Source of the DNA: Moniliophthora roreri | Taxonomy: Eukaryota; Basidiomycota; Agaricomycetes; Agaricales; Marasmiaceae | NCBI GenBank assembly: GCA_001466705.2 | Contig: LATX02000235.1 | Location: forward strand, 1 to 64,000 | Direction of reading: 5' to 3' | DNA: 64,000 nt | Shown: one piece after another, positions 1 through 12,982 of the stretch | Layout of the letters: each line of letters opens with the position of its first letter | Numbering within the stretch: the stretch's first letter is position 1 | Notes under the pieces: generated by a model | What the model saw: only the letters and a program-made list of their open reading frames with translations | What the model was told of the DNA's origin: nothing | Database searches by the model: none | Made by a program: the position numbers and the translations under genes

Positions 1-208
1 TACAAGGTGTTCTTTTAATATGGTTTTCTGATTGAGAAAACACTGAATCTTCTTGCAAAGAGAATTTTTATAAAACCATATATAAATTCTAAATTTAAAT
101 TATGTCCTCTCAACAAGAATATGCCTGGAGAATACTAAATTTTCAGTAGCAAAAGATATAGAATTAATAGATAATACAATATATTAGAATAATTTCCATA
201 CTGACTCA

Positions 209-587
209 TCTAGTGCCACATATTTTTGAGGGTCATGGAACTAGTAGTAACAGAAACAGGACTAAGAGTACACCTATCTGAGCACATAGAGGTAGCGGGT
301 GCTGCTGGAATGGCCCTTACCCTGATTATAGCAAAACTCGTGTGCTTAATCAGCATTTGTAAGAAATTTTCATGATTTGTCAGCTTTGCTCTGGTCCAGA
401 TGTCCCATGTTGGGCGCTAGAGTGGTAGCGCCCACTGCTCATTTTTTTATCTAGTGCTGCATATTTTTAAGGGTCATGGAACTAGTAGTAACAGAAACAG
501 GACTAAGATTCAAATAAGGGTACACCTATCTGAGCACGTAGAGGTAGCAGGCGCTGCTGGAATGGCCCTTACTCTCTGATTATAGAG
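209..587. repeat. Pair of direct repeats of about 125 bp
   Basis: The block at about 209-331 recurs at about 451-587 with few changes; both contain a stretch reading ggtcatggaactagtagta and end near ctgattatag. Each copy begins with CTAGTGC. The second copy starts exactly at the CTAG that follows a strong hairpin (411-434), so the repeat may reflect tandem insertion or rolling-circle arrangement of a Helitron-like element. The duplicated segment is non-coding. Confidence 0.7.
411..454 (+). mobile_element. Helitron-like 3' end (hairpin, spacer, CTAG)
   Basis: A perfect 9-bp stem (TGGGCGCTA / TAGCGCCCA, 411-419 and 426-434) with a 6-nt loop is followed after 16 nt by CTAG (451-454) and then T. 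A GC-rich hairpin 10-20 nt before a terminal CTRR, followed by T in the target, is the known signature of Helitron 3' ends. The hairpin is GC-rich in otherwise AT-rich DNA. No Rep/helicase coding sequence is visible, so this would be a non-autonomous or truncated copy. Confidence 0.45.
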
Positions 588-1261
588 GGTATACTGTGCA
601 AACTTTCTGCTTGCCAAGATATCTGCAAAAATAAACCCTAACCACATGAAAATTGCCAGCCCGCCCACTTTCCTACCCGCCTGTGGGAACTGATTTCCTT
701 TGTTCACAGGAATTCAGGCTCTGCTTTGAAGGTTCTCTGTTTGGCTGTGCTCCTGTTTTTTCTCTTACCATTCGCCTTGCGAAGGGGCCCGCCGTTGAAG
801 CAATGGGCAATGCTCAATGTGCGGTAGATTGCCCACCCAGTTGTGAGTCGTACAACTCATTCAGGCCATTGCGGCACCTAGTACCCTTTCAGCTGCATCC
901 TCCATTCCGATTGCGTCTTCTCCCCAAGGGTGTACAGTAACACCCCAGACTGTACTCCTCAGGTGTGGTGTAGAAGCCATATGCTTTTGGAATGTAGTGG
1001 GGATGCAGAAGACAGTCAGCTTTCAGTGATAATGTCGTTGTTGAGTCTGTAGTCTTGTCGGGCTATGTGACTAGTTGAAATTGATGTAAAACCCCTTGGT
1101 TCGTTGCATGTTTCCATCAGGATAGAACACAGCGCTAACTCTAACCAGTTCACCCCCTTTTATAAGGTGTTTGACCAAAAAAACTCCTGTCTCACTGGTT
1201 TCTCTCAACCACAACCTTTTCCCTTTTCCTTTCTCAAATTGCAACCTCATTTCACTCTCCT

Positions 1262-1975
1262 CATGGCCCCTTCTCAAGAGATTCTGATCTGTGGTCAAGT
1301 CATCCGCCCTTTGTTTGATTATTGGACATCATGCACCATGCTCGACATAGCATTTGCCAACGTTCATTTCACTTCTCCTCTTGTTCTCAATGCTCGTGTG
1401 CCCGTTACCATTTGCTGACCCAGTTTTGCACACACCATCCCCCTTACAATATTCGTCGGTGTTGTCAATGAAGATGGCATGGATGTCTGCTTCGGGTCAG
1501 ACTTTTATTCCGAGTGCCAGCAAGCTGGCCTTTATGACATCTTGGAATGCTTTGCGACAATGGCACCCTTGTTTTTGATGCCTGAACGTATGTTATTTAT
1601 TCTTCAGTGACAAACATGCTGACGAATCTGATTTGTGCAGAGAGTATATATCCAATAGGAGTGGAGCGACAAGGACTTGCACAGTACATCAACACTTCTT
1701 TCCCATCTAACAGCTTGCCCCAGCATGAGTCTAATGGCTCACCCCTTTCATTGTCAAAATGCTCACCCCATTCTGCTTCAAATAGTTCCAACACAGTATC
1801 ATTGTACCCAAGTATTGTTAGGCCAAATCCAGTTGCTTCATCTTCTAGAGTTCAGTGTGAGCATGTGAATGTGGACAAACAAATCCCACATAGCAAAGAC
1901 ATCCGTTTTGCAATTCCTGAATGCCTCTCCCTGTGTGTTACGAAAACTGGAAATTCCAGTCTATGGGACAAATGA
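1262..1975 (+). pseudogene. Decayed unrecognised gene remnant
   Basis: Protein-like sequence runs on the plus strand from an ATG near 1262, then changes frame around 1420 and continues through about 1590 in another frame, then in a third frame to about 1975. Composition is more gene-like than in the flanks. The pieces do not form one open frame and I do not recognise the family. It could be a host gene fragment caught in the repeat region or part of a transposon protein. Confidence 0.3.
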
Positions 1976-2403
1976 AGATGACGCAAGAGCGCTTCTTCTC
2001 AGGACAGGCTCTACGTATCTGATCCTAACATGTGGATGTTGCTCCTACTGGAAAGTGAACAGTCCGCTGACATTCCGTTGTTGTGGCCGGATCTGTGTCT
2101 TGGGCGGTTGTATTCATACACTTTGGAGTTCATCGTAGACCTTGCTCTATTGGTCAGACTGAAGTCATCTAGACCAGACATGGGCTTTGCGGTTGCATTG
2201 GCTTCTTGTCTTTCACAGTGTTTGGATTGAGCGCCCTTGGCAAGTCTTGAGTTGTAGTTTCCAGTAGTTGTGTCTTACCATTTGATTTTGGTAATTTGGT
2301 TGGGTATTTAGAATGTTGAGCATGTCCTCGTTTGCATTTATTATACATATTGATGTGGTGCGGAGTGAGGTAGCAGGCACTGCCGCTCGCTGGCCCCTAC
2401 ACA

Positions 2404-2600
2404 GGTTATATGACAAGTAGCATATACAGTTGGGTGAGAACTAAGGTTGAAGATCCCGGCTCAAAGCCTAGCTCGATTGGTGTGACGCCAGCTGTTGTTG
2501 TTGTTGTCGAGCGCGGGGAGTGTCGGACCAAAGATCCCGGCTCTTCGGACTTAGCACTTGACCCATGTGACCATTTTTTTTTCTTCTCACATTTCAGTCT
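2404..2600. repeat. GC-richer SINE-like island in AT-rich DNA
   Basis: This short block keeps many CpG sites, unlike everything around it. It holds two copies of AAGATCCCGGCTC (near 2451 and 2531), a (GTT)n run and a T-rich run near 2572. The GAGCCGGGATCTT motif on the minus strand recalls the T arm or B box of a tRNA-derived SINE. That assignment is tentative because no clear A box, tail or target duplication was found. The unmutated CpGs suggest it arrived later than its surroundings. Confidence 0.3.
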
Positions 2601-3109
2601 GATGAGAAGAATGAAAAGGTGTATTTGCTGGGCAATGACCTGTCTGGTAATCAACTACTGATGAGCATTGCAGTTAATATGTTGATCACCACTTTGACTG
2701 GTGTGCTAAGTATACTCTGCTCCTTCATACTGGTTCTGCTCACTTTATTACTCACTTAGCCAGACATATTTGGTGGATGAATTGTGAAACTCATGGGGGT
2801 AAGGCAATCTACAAATCCATCTCAAGGATTATGTGAGTGTACTTGCTGCAATTATACCTTGACCTGCTTAGATGCCATTCAATGGCACTATAGACATCCT
2901 ATCTGCTTCTGAGTATGATAATGGGAAAAGATGCCCAATAACACTGAAATGGATGCTGGGCAGATAGTCACACATAAGTCACATCATCCTTGTAGATAGA
3001 TTGATAATTAACTTTATCTTCTTTCCTTCATTGTCACACAGTTCTTAATGGTCAGCATCCCCTCAACAGCACAACAGCATTATGATTGTCTTGAGAAGAG
3101 ACATCAATG

Positions 3110-4980
3110 TCACTGAAGATGCTCAAAAACCTATGCCTCTACTATGAAAACATGAGGCCTGTGGTGCCAAAATACCTCTGGAAAAGGTATATAAGTTCTT
3201 AATTCTCAGTTTTTGTTTTGGGAGTTGGTTCAGCATGGTTCACTGTTACTGCAATGTCAAGAATAATTTTTAATGTCTCACTTAGTAGTTCAGAGATGAT
3301 TGCCTTCAAAACAACTTCTCAGATTGAGATTGGTGTTTGTTTTGTATAATATTTATTGGTTTTGTGGTTTTATTGATCACTTTGAAAGCAAAACTGGTAT
3401 AAGATTCAACCAGAAACTGCCCAAAGATTAAACTTCTTCTAAGAGAGGACAAAGGTACCTCTTGTACCTGAATATAGCCCTCTTAGCTATGTTCTGCAAC
3501 AATTCTCAAGAGGGCAAATCTTCTAGACACTGCTAGCCTGAAACCCTCTTTGATTCATGTTGAAACACCAGACTATACTGATGTACATCAGCTACCCTCT
3601 TAGTAGACTGATACAATGTTCTTCTTATCAGAAAACATGCCTCTTGCATTAAAAACTAAGCTCTTCCTAGCTTTTATTTAGATCTCTGGTTTGGGATACA
3701 ATCTTAGGTCTCAACTAGCCTGCGCCTCTTGCACAACTAAATAAGCTAGAGCCTGAAGTGGTTGAAAAATACTGATTGCCAGTAGCTCTTCTACCTGAAC
3801 AACAACATCATATACTCTGGTAATTGGTGGGCAGTATCTCTCCTGCCTTCCACCTACAAAACATGTCCTCTTATATACTCTAAAATATAAATAATCTAAT
3901 ATATCTGTCACGCATACAAATAAAACTGAGTTGGGTGCTAAATATTATATAAACTGAGCTGTGTTTGGAAATTTCTCCGTCACAGTGTCTGATTGTAGTC
4001 AGGCTTCATAGCCATAAACTCTTTTATTCTTTTTCTATAACAATTGTGCAGTCTCCTGAAACTAATTGTTTGCAATTTTCTCTATCAAATGGCTCTCCTT
4101 CCATCTTCATTTGAAAATATTATACTTCCATGCCGCTCCACATGGTTTCTTCCTTCTCTGTCTACTATCATCTGCTCTATAGATGCATAATATGCTTCCA
4201 TTTCTATGTTTAAAGTGTGTGTAAGCTCAGCTGTGCTAGTTTCTTGTCATACAGCTTTGTCTTCTGCTTTTCTATAATACAGGCACCTTTCCAGTAACCA
4301 ATCATCTATTTCATTCATCTAATTTGATATTGGTATCTTGAGTATCCCCTGCTGATAATTTGTCATTCTCTGTTTCATATCCATTTCTTGGTAATATTCT
4401 TATTGATGTATCATCAAAGGCTTTTATTCTTCCTTCAAGTTGGGTATGGATTGAAAATATTGTTAAAAGTGAAAATATTCCCTTTGGTATGCTTTCAATA
4501 GAGAGGTGTGATGTAGTGTAGTTCCCTACAGGTTTTGGGATGCTCCTCTGTATTCAGATTTGCTAGTTATTTTCATACTAGCAGTGGTCAGATACCCTTG
4601 TATGGCCTACTGTTAACTATTACTCTGCTAATATTTTGTATCCTTCTCTACTACTCACTTTGACTAGCTGCTTAGGGCTCACACTAGTTCTCAATTCCCT
4701 TGTATATGTTATTTTCAACTATAAAAGTGCAAAATATTCTCAATTTGTATGTGAAATAAAAAGTAAAAGTTATGCATATCATTGCAACCAAAAGCATGCA
4801 GCTATTGCTGCTGTGATTGGTGCTGTTGCATCACTTCTGCTCTCAATCAGACATGAGGAGTCACAGCCAATGAGAACATCCATGCTCAGTGGTGAGCTCT
4901 GGATGCATAAGCTACTCACTGGCAATGAATGTCAGTTCTCTGAGCAGCTTATGAAAGGATTGATGAATAAAGAGTGATAA
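3110..4980. repeat. Dispersed repeat A, copy 1
   Basis: This stretch matches 14,540-16,150 in the same orientation over most of its length with many point differences and small indels, for example gatgctcaaaaacctatg at 3,119 and 14,546. Most differences are C/T and G/A. No protein domain is recognisable. It probably belongs to one transposon family and is CpG-depleted. Its later part (from 3,587) is repeated once more in the assembly because of the N-joined duplication. Confidence 0.7.
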
Positions 4981-7900
4981 GATGGTAAGAAGAAGCAAGA
5001 GATGCTGAGAATGCAAGTTTACAAGAGTCTAAATGGGCATGACAAGGAAAGAATGGGAAATCTGATGCCATCAAACAGCTCTCATACAATATAGGAAATC
5101 ATTTTTGGTTGGGAAATTGAATAGCAACTGTTTTGGCTTGATCTGACTAGTTTACAGTGCCATCAAACAGGCTCTTATATCTTACTGGTTATACTTAGCA
5201 TTAAATCAGGTCTTATATATCCTATCTACACTCTTGTTCATGTTGTCATACTTCAAGTGATGTCATACAGAGACATTCCATTCAAGCTTTTGTGTATCTC
5301 ATTCCAGACTGCTGTATGTGAAACTTGTTCTCCCTATCACCACTTGAACTCATGTTTCATAGGGCATTGCTCCAATATTGATCATAGTCTGTGCACAACT
5401 TGGGAAAACTGTTGACACCATAGTGTGTGACACCCCTGTGGTGTTGGAGATCAACTTCAGCAGCTGCCCCCTACCATTGGATGGAATCAATGATAACAGT
5501 AGTAGAGCTCAGGTGACTGTTCATGCCATGAATCAACAAGGTTGTGAGACAATTTCAGATAGTTTGCATTGAAAGATAGATGTTTAAGACTTGAGGCAAT
5601 GTAGGATGAACAATACCATTTACCTTACACTGTATGTATGGATAAACACTTGAACCATCTTTGTTGTTCCAAACACTCCAAGATTTGAAGTGTATAAGCA
5701 GATATCTATTGATCTCTAACACTATGGACATGCAGTTAACTACAGCACTAGCTTGGGCCTGCAGCATGCCCAAATCTCTGTCCTACCAGGCATGTCTATG
5801 CTAAAAACATACAAGAAGTCAGGTCTGTTAACATACAAATAATATACCTTCTGTGCTTTTATGACCATTGTGGAAATGCACTGGTACCTANATCAGCTAC
5901 CCTCTTAGTAGACTGATACAATGTTCTTCTTATCAGAAAACATGCCTCTTGCATTAAAAACTAAGCTCTTCCTAGCTTTTATTTAGATCTCTGGTTTGGG
6001 ATACAATCTTAGGTCTCAACTAGCCTGCGCCTCTTGCACAACTAAATAAGCTAGAGCCTGAAGTGGTTGAAAAATACTGATTGCCAGTAGCTCTTCTACC
6101 TGAACAACAACATCATATACTCTGGTAATTGGTGGGCAGTATCTCTCCTGCCTTCCACCTACAAAACATGTCCTCTTATATACTCTAAAATATAAATAAT
6201 CTAATATATCTGTCACGCATACAAATAAAACTGAGTTGGGTGCTAAATATTATATAAACTGAGCTGTGTTTGGAAATTTCTCCGTCACAGTGTCTGATTG
6301 TAGTCAGGCTTCATAGCCATAAACTCTTTTATTCTTTTTCTATAACAATTGTGCAGTCTCCTGAAACTAATTGTTTGCAATTTTCTCTATCAAATGGCTC
6401 TCCTTCCATCTTCATTTGAAAATATTATACTTCCATGCCGCTCCACATGGTTTCTTCCTTCTCTGTCTACTATCATCTGCTCTATAGATGCATAATATGC
6501 TTCCATTTCTATGTTTAAAGTGTGTGTAAGCTCAGCTGTGCTAGTTTCTTGTCATACAGCTTTGTCTTCTGCTTTTCTATAATACAGGCACCTTTCCAGT
6601 AACCAATCATCTATTTCATTCATCTAATTTGATATTGGTATCTTGAGTATCCCCTGCTGATAATTTGTCATTCTCTGTTTCATATCCATTTCTTGGTAAT
6701 ATTCTTATTGATGTATCATCAAAGGCTTTTATTCTTCCTTCAAGTTGGGTATGGATTGAAAATATTGTTAAAAGTGAAAATATTCCCTTTGGTATGCTTT
6801 CAATAGAGAGGTGTGATGTAGTGTAGTTCCCTACAGGTTTTGGGATGCTCCTCTGTATTCAGATTTGCTAGTTATTTTCATACTAGCAGTGGTCAGATAC
6901 CCTTGTATGGCCTACTGTTAACTATTACTCTGCTAATATTTTGTATCCTTCTCTACTACTCACTTTGACTAGCTGCTTAGGGCTCACACTAGTTCTCAAT
7001 TCCCTTGTATATGTTATTTTCAACTATAAAAGTGCAAAATATTCTCAATTTGTATGTGAAATAAAAAGTAAAAGTTATGCATATCATTGCAACCAAAAGC
7101 ATGCAGCTATTGCTGCTGTGATTGGTGCTGTTGCATCACTTCTGCTCTCAATCAGACATGAGGAGTCACAGCCAATGAGAACATCCATGCTCAGTGGTGA
7201 GCTCTGGATGCATAAGCTACTCACTGGCAATGAATGTCAGTTCTCTGAGCAGCTTATGAAAGGATTGATGAATAAAGAGTGATAAGATGGTAAGAAGAAG
7301 CAAGAGATGCTGAGAATGCAAGTTTACAAGAGTCTAAATGGGCATGACAAGGAAAGAATGGGAAATCTGATGCCATCAAACAGCTCTCATACAATATAGG
7401 AAATCATTTTTGGTTGGGAAATTGAATAGCAACTGTTTTGGCTTGATCTGACTAGTTTACAGTGCCATCAAACAGGCTCTTATATCTTACTGGTTATACT
7501 TAGCATTAAATCAGGTCTTATATATCCTATCTACACTCTTGTTCATGTTGTCATACTTCAAGTGATGTCATACAGAGACATTCCATTCAAGCTTTTGTGT
7601 ATCTCATTCCAGACTGCTGTATGTGAAACTTGTTCTCCCTATCACCACTTGAACTCATGTTTCATAGGGCATTGCTCCAATATTGATCATAGTCTGTGCA
7701 CAACTTGGGAAAACTGTTGACACCATAGTGTGTGACACCCCTGTGGTGTTGGAGATCAACTTCAGCAGCTGCCCCCTACCATTGGATGGAATCAATGATA
7801 ACAGTAGTAGAGCTCAGGTGACTGTTCATGCCATGAATCAACAAGGTTGTGAGACAATTTCAGATAGTTTGCATTGAAAGATAGATGTTTAAGACTTGAG

Positions 7901-8195
7901 GCAATGTAGGATGAACAATACCATTTACCTTACACTGTATGTATGGATAAACACTTGAACCATCTTTGTTGTTCCAAACACTCCAAGATTTGAAGTGTAT
8001 AAGCAGATATCTATTGATCTCTAACACTATGGACATGCAGTTAACTACAGCACTAGCTTGGGCCTGCAGCATGCCCAAATCTCTGTCCTACCAGGCATGT
8101 CTATGCTAAAAACATACAAGAAGTCAGGTCTGTTAACATACAAATAATATACCTTCTGTGCTTTTATGACCATTGTGGAAATGCACTGGTACCTA
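3587..8195. repeat. 2,304-bp tandem duplication joined by one N (likely assembly artefact)
   Basis: Positions 3,587-5,890 and 5,892-8,195 look the same base for base wherever I compared them, with a constant offset of 2,305. They are separated by a single N at 5,891. Old decayed repeats would not be identical in tandem while all other copies here have diverged. The simplest reading is two contig ends that overlap by 2.3 kb and were scaffolded without merging. Any feature in one copy should be counted once. Confidence 0.9.
5380..5880. repeat. Dispersed repeat B, copy 1 (inverted partner at 13,860-14,345)
   Basis: The segment is matched by the reverse complement of about 13,860-14,345. A frame of about 60 codons from about 5,378 is partly conserved in the inverted copy (both encode a stretch like VALEINFSSCP), so it may derive from a coding part of a transposon. 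No family is recognised. A second identical copy at 7,685-8,185 comes from the N-joined duplication. Confidence 0.6.
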
Positions 8196-9234
8196 TAGCA
8201 AAGTCTCCAGTTAGTTGCATATCAAAATGAAGAGGATGTTGAATCCACATACTGCACTTGTGGTCCCAACCTGATGTCTGATGATCTTGGCCATTGACCT
8301 TCTGGAAGAGGCAGCACTCCTATTGTAATAGAATACCAATATTAGATGGATAACAATGGTAGTAGGTATGGGATCCACACAACAAAGGACTTGAAGGTAG
8401 CTGTCAGCATCTCAATGTGATAATAGACTGATTATAATAAGAAGTTGCAAGAAGGGGTTGGGTCAGAGTTGGAAGTAGAGGATGCCTGTGAATGTTTGAA
8501 CCAATATCTCTGAAATGCACAAGCAAAAGACAGTGAATGATGGTCAGTCACATACTATAATATCCAAGCACAAGTTAATTAGCATCCTAAGTGGCTCTGT
8601 GAATAGTTCTACAACTGAAGGCTTGTCAGTCCGAATTTGAAGCAGACCAATTCTGATGAAGGATATACCTAAAAGACATGTTTGATGTGTTGTGGAAGTA
8701 TAAACAAGTTATAATACATTGAGGGAGAGGCATATGGGTGGTTCAAGAGAGTGGGATGGGATGGGACAAGAGAGGGGCTGGAAGGAGGGGTGATGGTGGT
8801 GGAAGGGAAGAAGGAGAAGTTGAGCTGTGTAGAAGTCAGAGGTGTGCACAGACTGTTTTAGAGCAGGTTAGGCTTTAGAGTTTGAGGGGTATAGGTTTAC
8901 ATAGGCTCTATGTCTACTCTGTGTCCTCAAGGTGGTGAATTGTGAGTAATGCATTGAAGCATCTGTGTTTCAAATACCAGTGACCATTATGGAAGTGCCA
9001 ATGATTCTGAGCACTTAGGGGCTATCAGAATGTAGATGAGCACATCTTAAGGCAGAGATGTACCATTGGTGGCAATCAATGCTATGATTAGAGGGATTAA
9101 AATGTGCTTTCTAGAGCCTCAGATCACATAATAATAATGAATCTGAAATGTGGTGCTTTTATTATTGAGTTTTATGAAGGCAAGCTGGTACTGACAAGTA
9201 TGTAGTCTGCAACCACACTTTGATGGAAATGAGT

Positions 9235-9810
9235 CAGTGACTACCAGACAGTGATGCTACATGTACTTGAGGAGAATGGCAGATATATTGGTAAAAGCAC
9301 TAGAATGAACATTAAGAAAACAACTTGATAATAAATTGTTTGAGACATACATGCTGGTTGTTTTGTGCAGATTGTGTTGCAAGTAATGGATAAGAGCCCT
9401 GAAATGCTTTATCCAGACTGTGTTGAACATGATGTAAATATAAATACTTCAATAAATTGTTTCTCCAATGATAACCAGTGTCACTAGAAAGAATAGGATG
9501 ATTGTAGGCCAAAAGTACAAGGTCCTTGCCTGATTGCTTTGAGGACAGCAATGCAGAATGCAGATGTAGGAACTCTGTACTATAGACAAAAAACATGGCC
9601 TGAAGCAGCCTATTTATTAATGTACCAGCTACACTGAGTTGATTAGGCTTACTGATAGAGAAGACATAGTGTTAACCAGACTTCTTGAGGCTATAAGATA
9701 GTCATTGAGTGTTCCTATTGTTGTTGTTGTGGGGAAAACAGGTGAAAGAATGTTTTATTGTCATATTTATGTGGAAATGAACCCTTGCAGTAGTTTTCAA
9801 AGTTCCTGGT
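9235..9810. repeat. Dispersed repeat C, copy 1
   Basis: The block aligns in the same orientation with 16,243-16,880, sharing long stretches such as aataaattgtttgagacata. In the other locus repeat C lies right after repeat A, whereas here about 4 kb separates them, so one locus suffered an insertion or the other a deletion. Confidence 0.65.
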
Positions 9811-12800
9811 GGATAAGTTGAAATGGAATTACATACCTTTCAGTTGGAAGGATGCACTTGGTTCTGGCAAACTTGATTCCATCACCTAATCTGGAAGAAA
9901 TCAGCTCAGTCTAGTTGGATGGTCTGTGTGCAACTCCACTCAATTTGGTTCCCACTTAAGCCATTATATCTCTTTGCCACCCAGGCTCACTTTGCTGGAG
10001 CTCCATAAGCACTATGTCATATTTTCCCACCAATGGAGATTAGGTGTTTACAGTAACAGTTGATAGGAGTGGGCAACCTTCCTCTTCTGAATGTTATGTC
10101 AACATGCTATTGTATTCTCTGGTTTCTTCCTGCTTTTGTCCCACCTCCAGATATGTTTGTCTCTGCCTTCTATATGTTTTCATCACTAGATGACTTCCTA
10201 TAGAGATTAATTGCCAACTGGCAATTTTGATGAGATTCTGAATGAAAATGAAATTTGGCCAATTATCAGATTAATTGCATTGTCATTTCCTGTAAGACAG
10301 TAAGTGATGTGTTTATACCAGCCAATGGTCAACCAAATGCTCCCTGCTCTATTTCTCACTTCTATATCCTTATTCATGATATCCTGTCATCCTCCAGCAA
10401 GAAATTCCATCCCAGATGGGTGTTAGGGCTATGCAAGAATGGGAAAGGACAAGGACAAATATGGCCAAACAGCAAGGAGAGTACTATATGAAGATCACCA
10501 TACAAAGGAGAAGGGTTCGCTGAAGCTGTTGGCAACAGCACTACTGAACTACAGAACTTGGCTGAGATGAAGAGTCTCTGCATGAGTGAGGATAAGAGTG
10601 AGTAGAGAGGATAGAGTGTAGAACAATGTTAATTTTCCACTTGGGGTATACTGGTAGAATACAATGGTTTATATACTAATGGGAGAAGCATAAGCGGAGA
10701 ACATGTGTAGTCCATGAGGACAATGACCAAGATGTCACTACAAGAAAAATGTGCTATAAGATGTACAGTGCAGAGATTAATGAAATGTGTAGGATATGGT
10801 AGGAAGGATACATAGATAATCCTTGTATGAGGTCTTGTATGAGTTATGGCCAAGTCAAGTTGTACAGGCATAACAATGGGTCTATCATGACTCAACCTAT
10901 TTTGTTAGTTATTCTATGCAAATTCAGTCAGTCAAAGGACCCAAGAAGTGCAAGAGGACCATCTACAAGCATGAGACACTTGCCAGATTACATACTGGAT
11001 TGGGCCTGCTTAAAAAGAGGAAATTCAAATGATGGCAAAAATTGCATAAAAAACCATCTAGACAGGTCCAGAGACTCATCTAGATGTGAAGATTTAGAAC
11101 AACCACTTTATTTCAAATCTTGTTGATAGGGTTAATAGGAAGCTTCTTCCTATCTTGCCAAGCTTGGCTCATTGTTCCAAAATGATTAATTGCAAGAATT
11201 TTGACAATTAATCCTTATGGGAAGTCATCTACTAAAGCTACCCACTCCATAGTCAAGCAGTACATTTAGGCAGTGCTACATATAGCAATCAAAGGGAGCT
11301 TCAAGATGATTAATGTGTTTATTTTGATTAATATGATCTTTTCTGATTTCTCTAGTATCTTATAAGAGGGAAAACATATAGAAAGCAGAGACAAACATAT
11401 CTGACAAAACACCATTCTATCTATTTCTTCAAAATCCCTACAAAATCCCTACAGAGATAGCTACTAGACATTAGAATGATACTACAAAATGTCTGAAGGG
11501 TAAATGTGGTGTTTTGCTAGATTTCAAGGCCATTGTCTAAGGGAGGCAACTATCCAAAGAAGCCACCAATGACTGTAGTTGACAGATAATTCCTAATGCA
11601 TCCTTTTATTTGTTCTGATGCATGGGAGGTGTGCTTATCAGGAGGATCAAGTATGCATTTTTACTGCAGAAGCCATTCAGATTGTCAGAGTTATATGCTA
11701 CCTGGATTTTCTTAGCAAGCTTTTCCCAGGATCCAAATAGTGTTGAAAGTAAAAGATATTCATTGGTGCAAACTTGATGCAGTATCTACTAAGTACTTAC
11801 ATTGATGATCTATTGCACATTGACAGAACCACATGAACTACTCAGTTACTATTCTCACTCATACAGTTCACACCTTTTATATAACTTACTTTATACTTAT
11901 TCTGTATATAAGCAAGCTGTAGTTAGCAGTATAGACTTGTACCACTCCTATTCAGTCTTGCCTCATTTTGAGCAGCTTGTTATTGGGGTAAAGTATTTGA
12001 AAAGTGGGAGAATGACAGCAGGGGGGAAGATAAGACTGAAGAGACTAGTATTCAGGGCCTTTTTGGTGGGCCTGCCATTTCAGTGTTGGGACTTAGTGAA
12101 ATTGTTACATTACTTGTGCAGCAACAACAACAATCTTAACACTATTAAACAAAGTGACATAAAGGTTAAAGGTTCAAGTTTGAATTCATCTAGACAAGAT
12201 CTAGAGTTTAGAGGATTTGATCATTGGCTAGACACAAGATTGATTTAACTAGGTCAAGCTGAGGAGCTATTGACCCAGTCTCTATCTACTTATACAACTG
12301 TTTGTAGCTACTTGTTTTGGATACAAGAAAGGCTATGGAACAGTATGGAAAGTGTCTTAGTAATTTGGATAGAAAGTAATAGAAGAAATAGAATAGAGTA
12401 GAAAGAGCTTTGTAATAAATACTAAAATAGGTTGAAACTGATGACGAAAAGGGAACTGGGATAGTAGATATGTCCAGTTGTCAAAGAGAAGCATATGAGC
12501 ATTAAAGTACTACAAAGAGAAATAAGAGAAAAAGAAAAGAAGTTCAGTGTCTATACAGAAAACATAACAGAAATTCCCTGTGTGACACTGTGACTGTTGC
12601 CTCCTGACTCTCTTCTTCTGCTTAAAACATTTGGAATGCTAGTTTTTCTTTCTCTTTGGCTTGAATACTCTGGTTTATAATGGATATACTGTGACATCTC
12701 TTCTGACATGCTGTCTTCAAGGTTTCTCCTGCCTTCAAATACTATCTACTGCAAGCTGATGCATTTTTGGATTTCCTGTGTTAGAATCTGGCTATAGGCA

Positions 12801-12982
12801 CTGTAGACACCTTAAGATGTCTAAGAAAAGCTCTTAATATATATAAAGATTGCAAATAACCATTAAACTAGCATAATCTACTGGGGAATTTTGCTTCCTA
12901 TATTACTGCTAACTGTCTTCTTGACAGGAAAATATGCTATTTGAGCCCATGGGACATCAAGAAAGTGATAGTATTTCAAGCC

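Noticed and set aside
4636..4977. 113-codon frame, present again at 6,941
   Set aside because: The repetition comes from the N-joined duplication, and the homologous repeat at about 16,050 does not keep the frame.
11802..12248. 148-codon open frame on the plus strand
   Set aside because: Composition is that of the surrounding AT-rich repeat; no domain, and the start region resembles a promoter-like piece also seen near 21,720.
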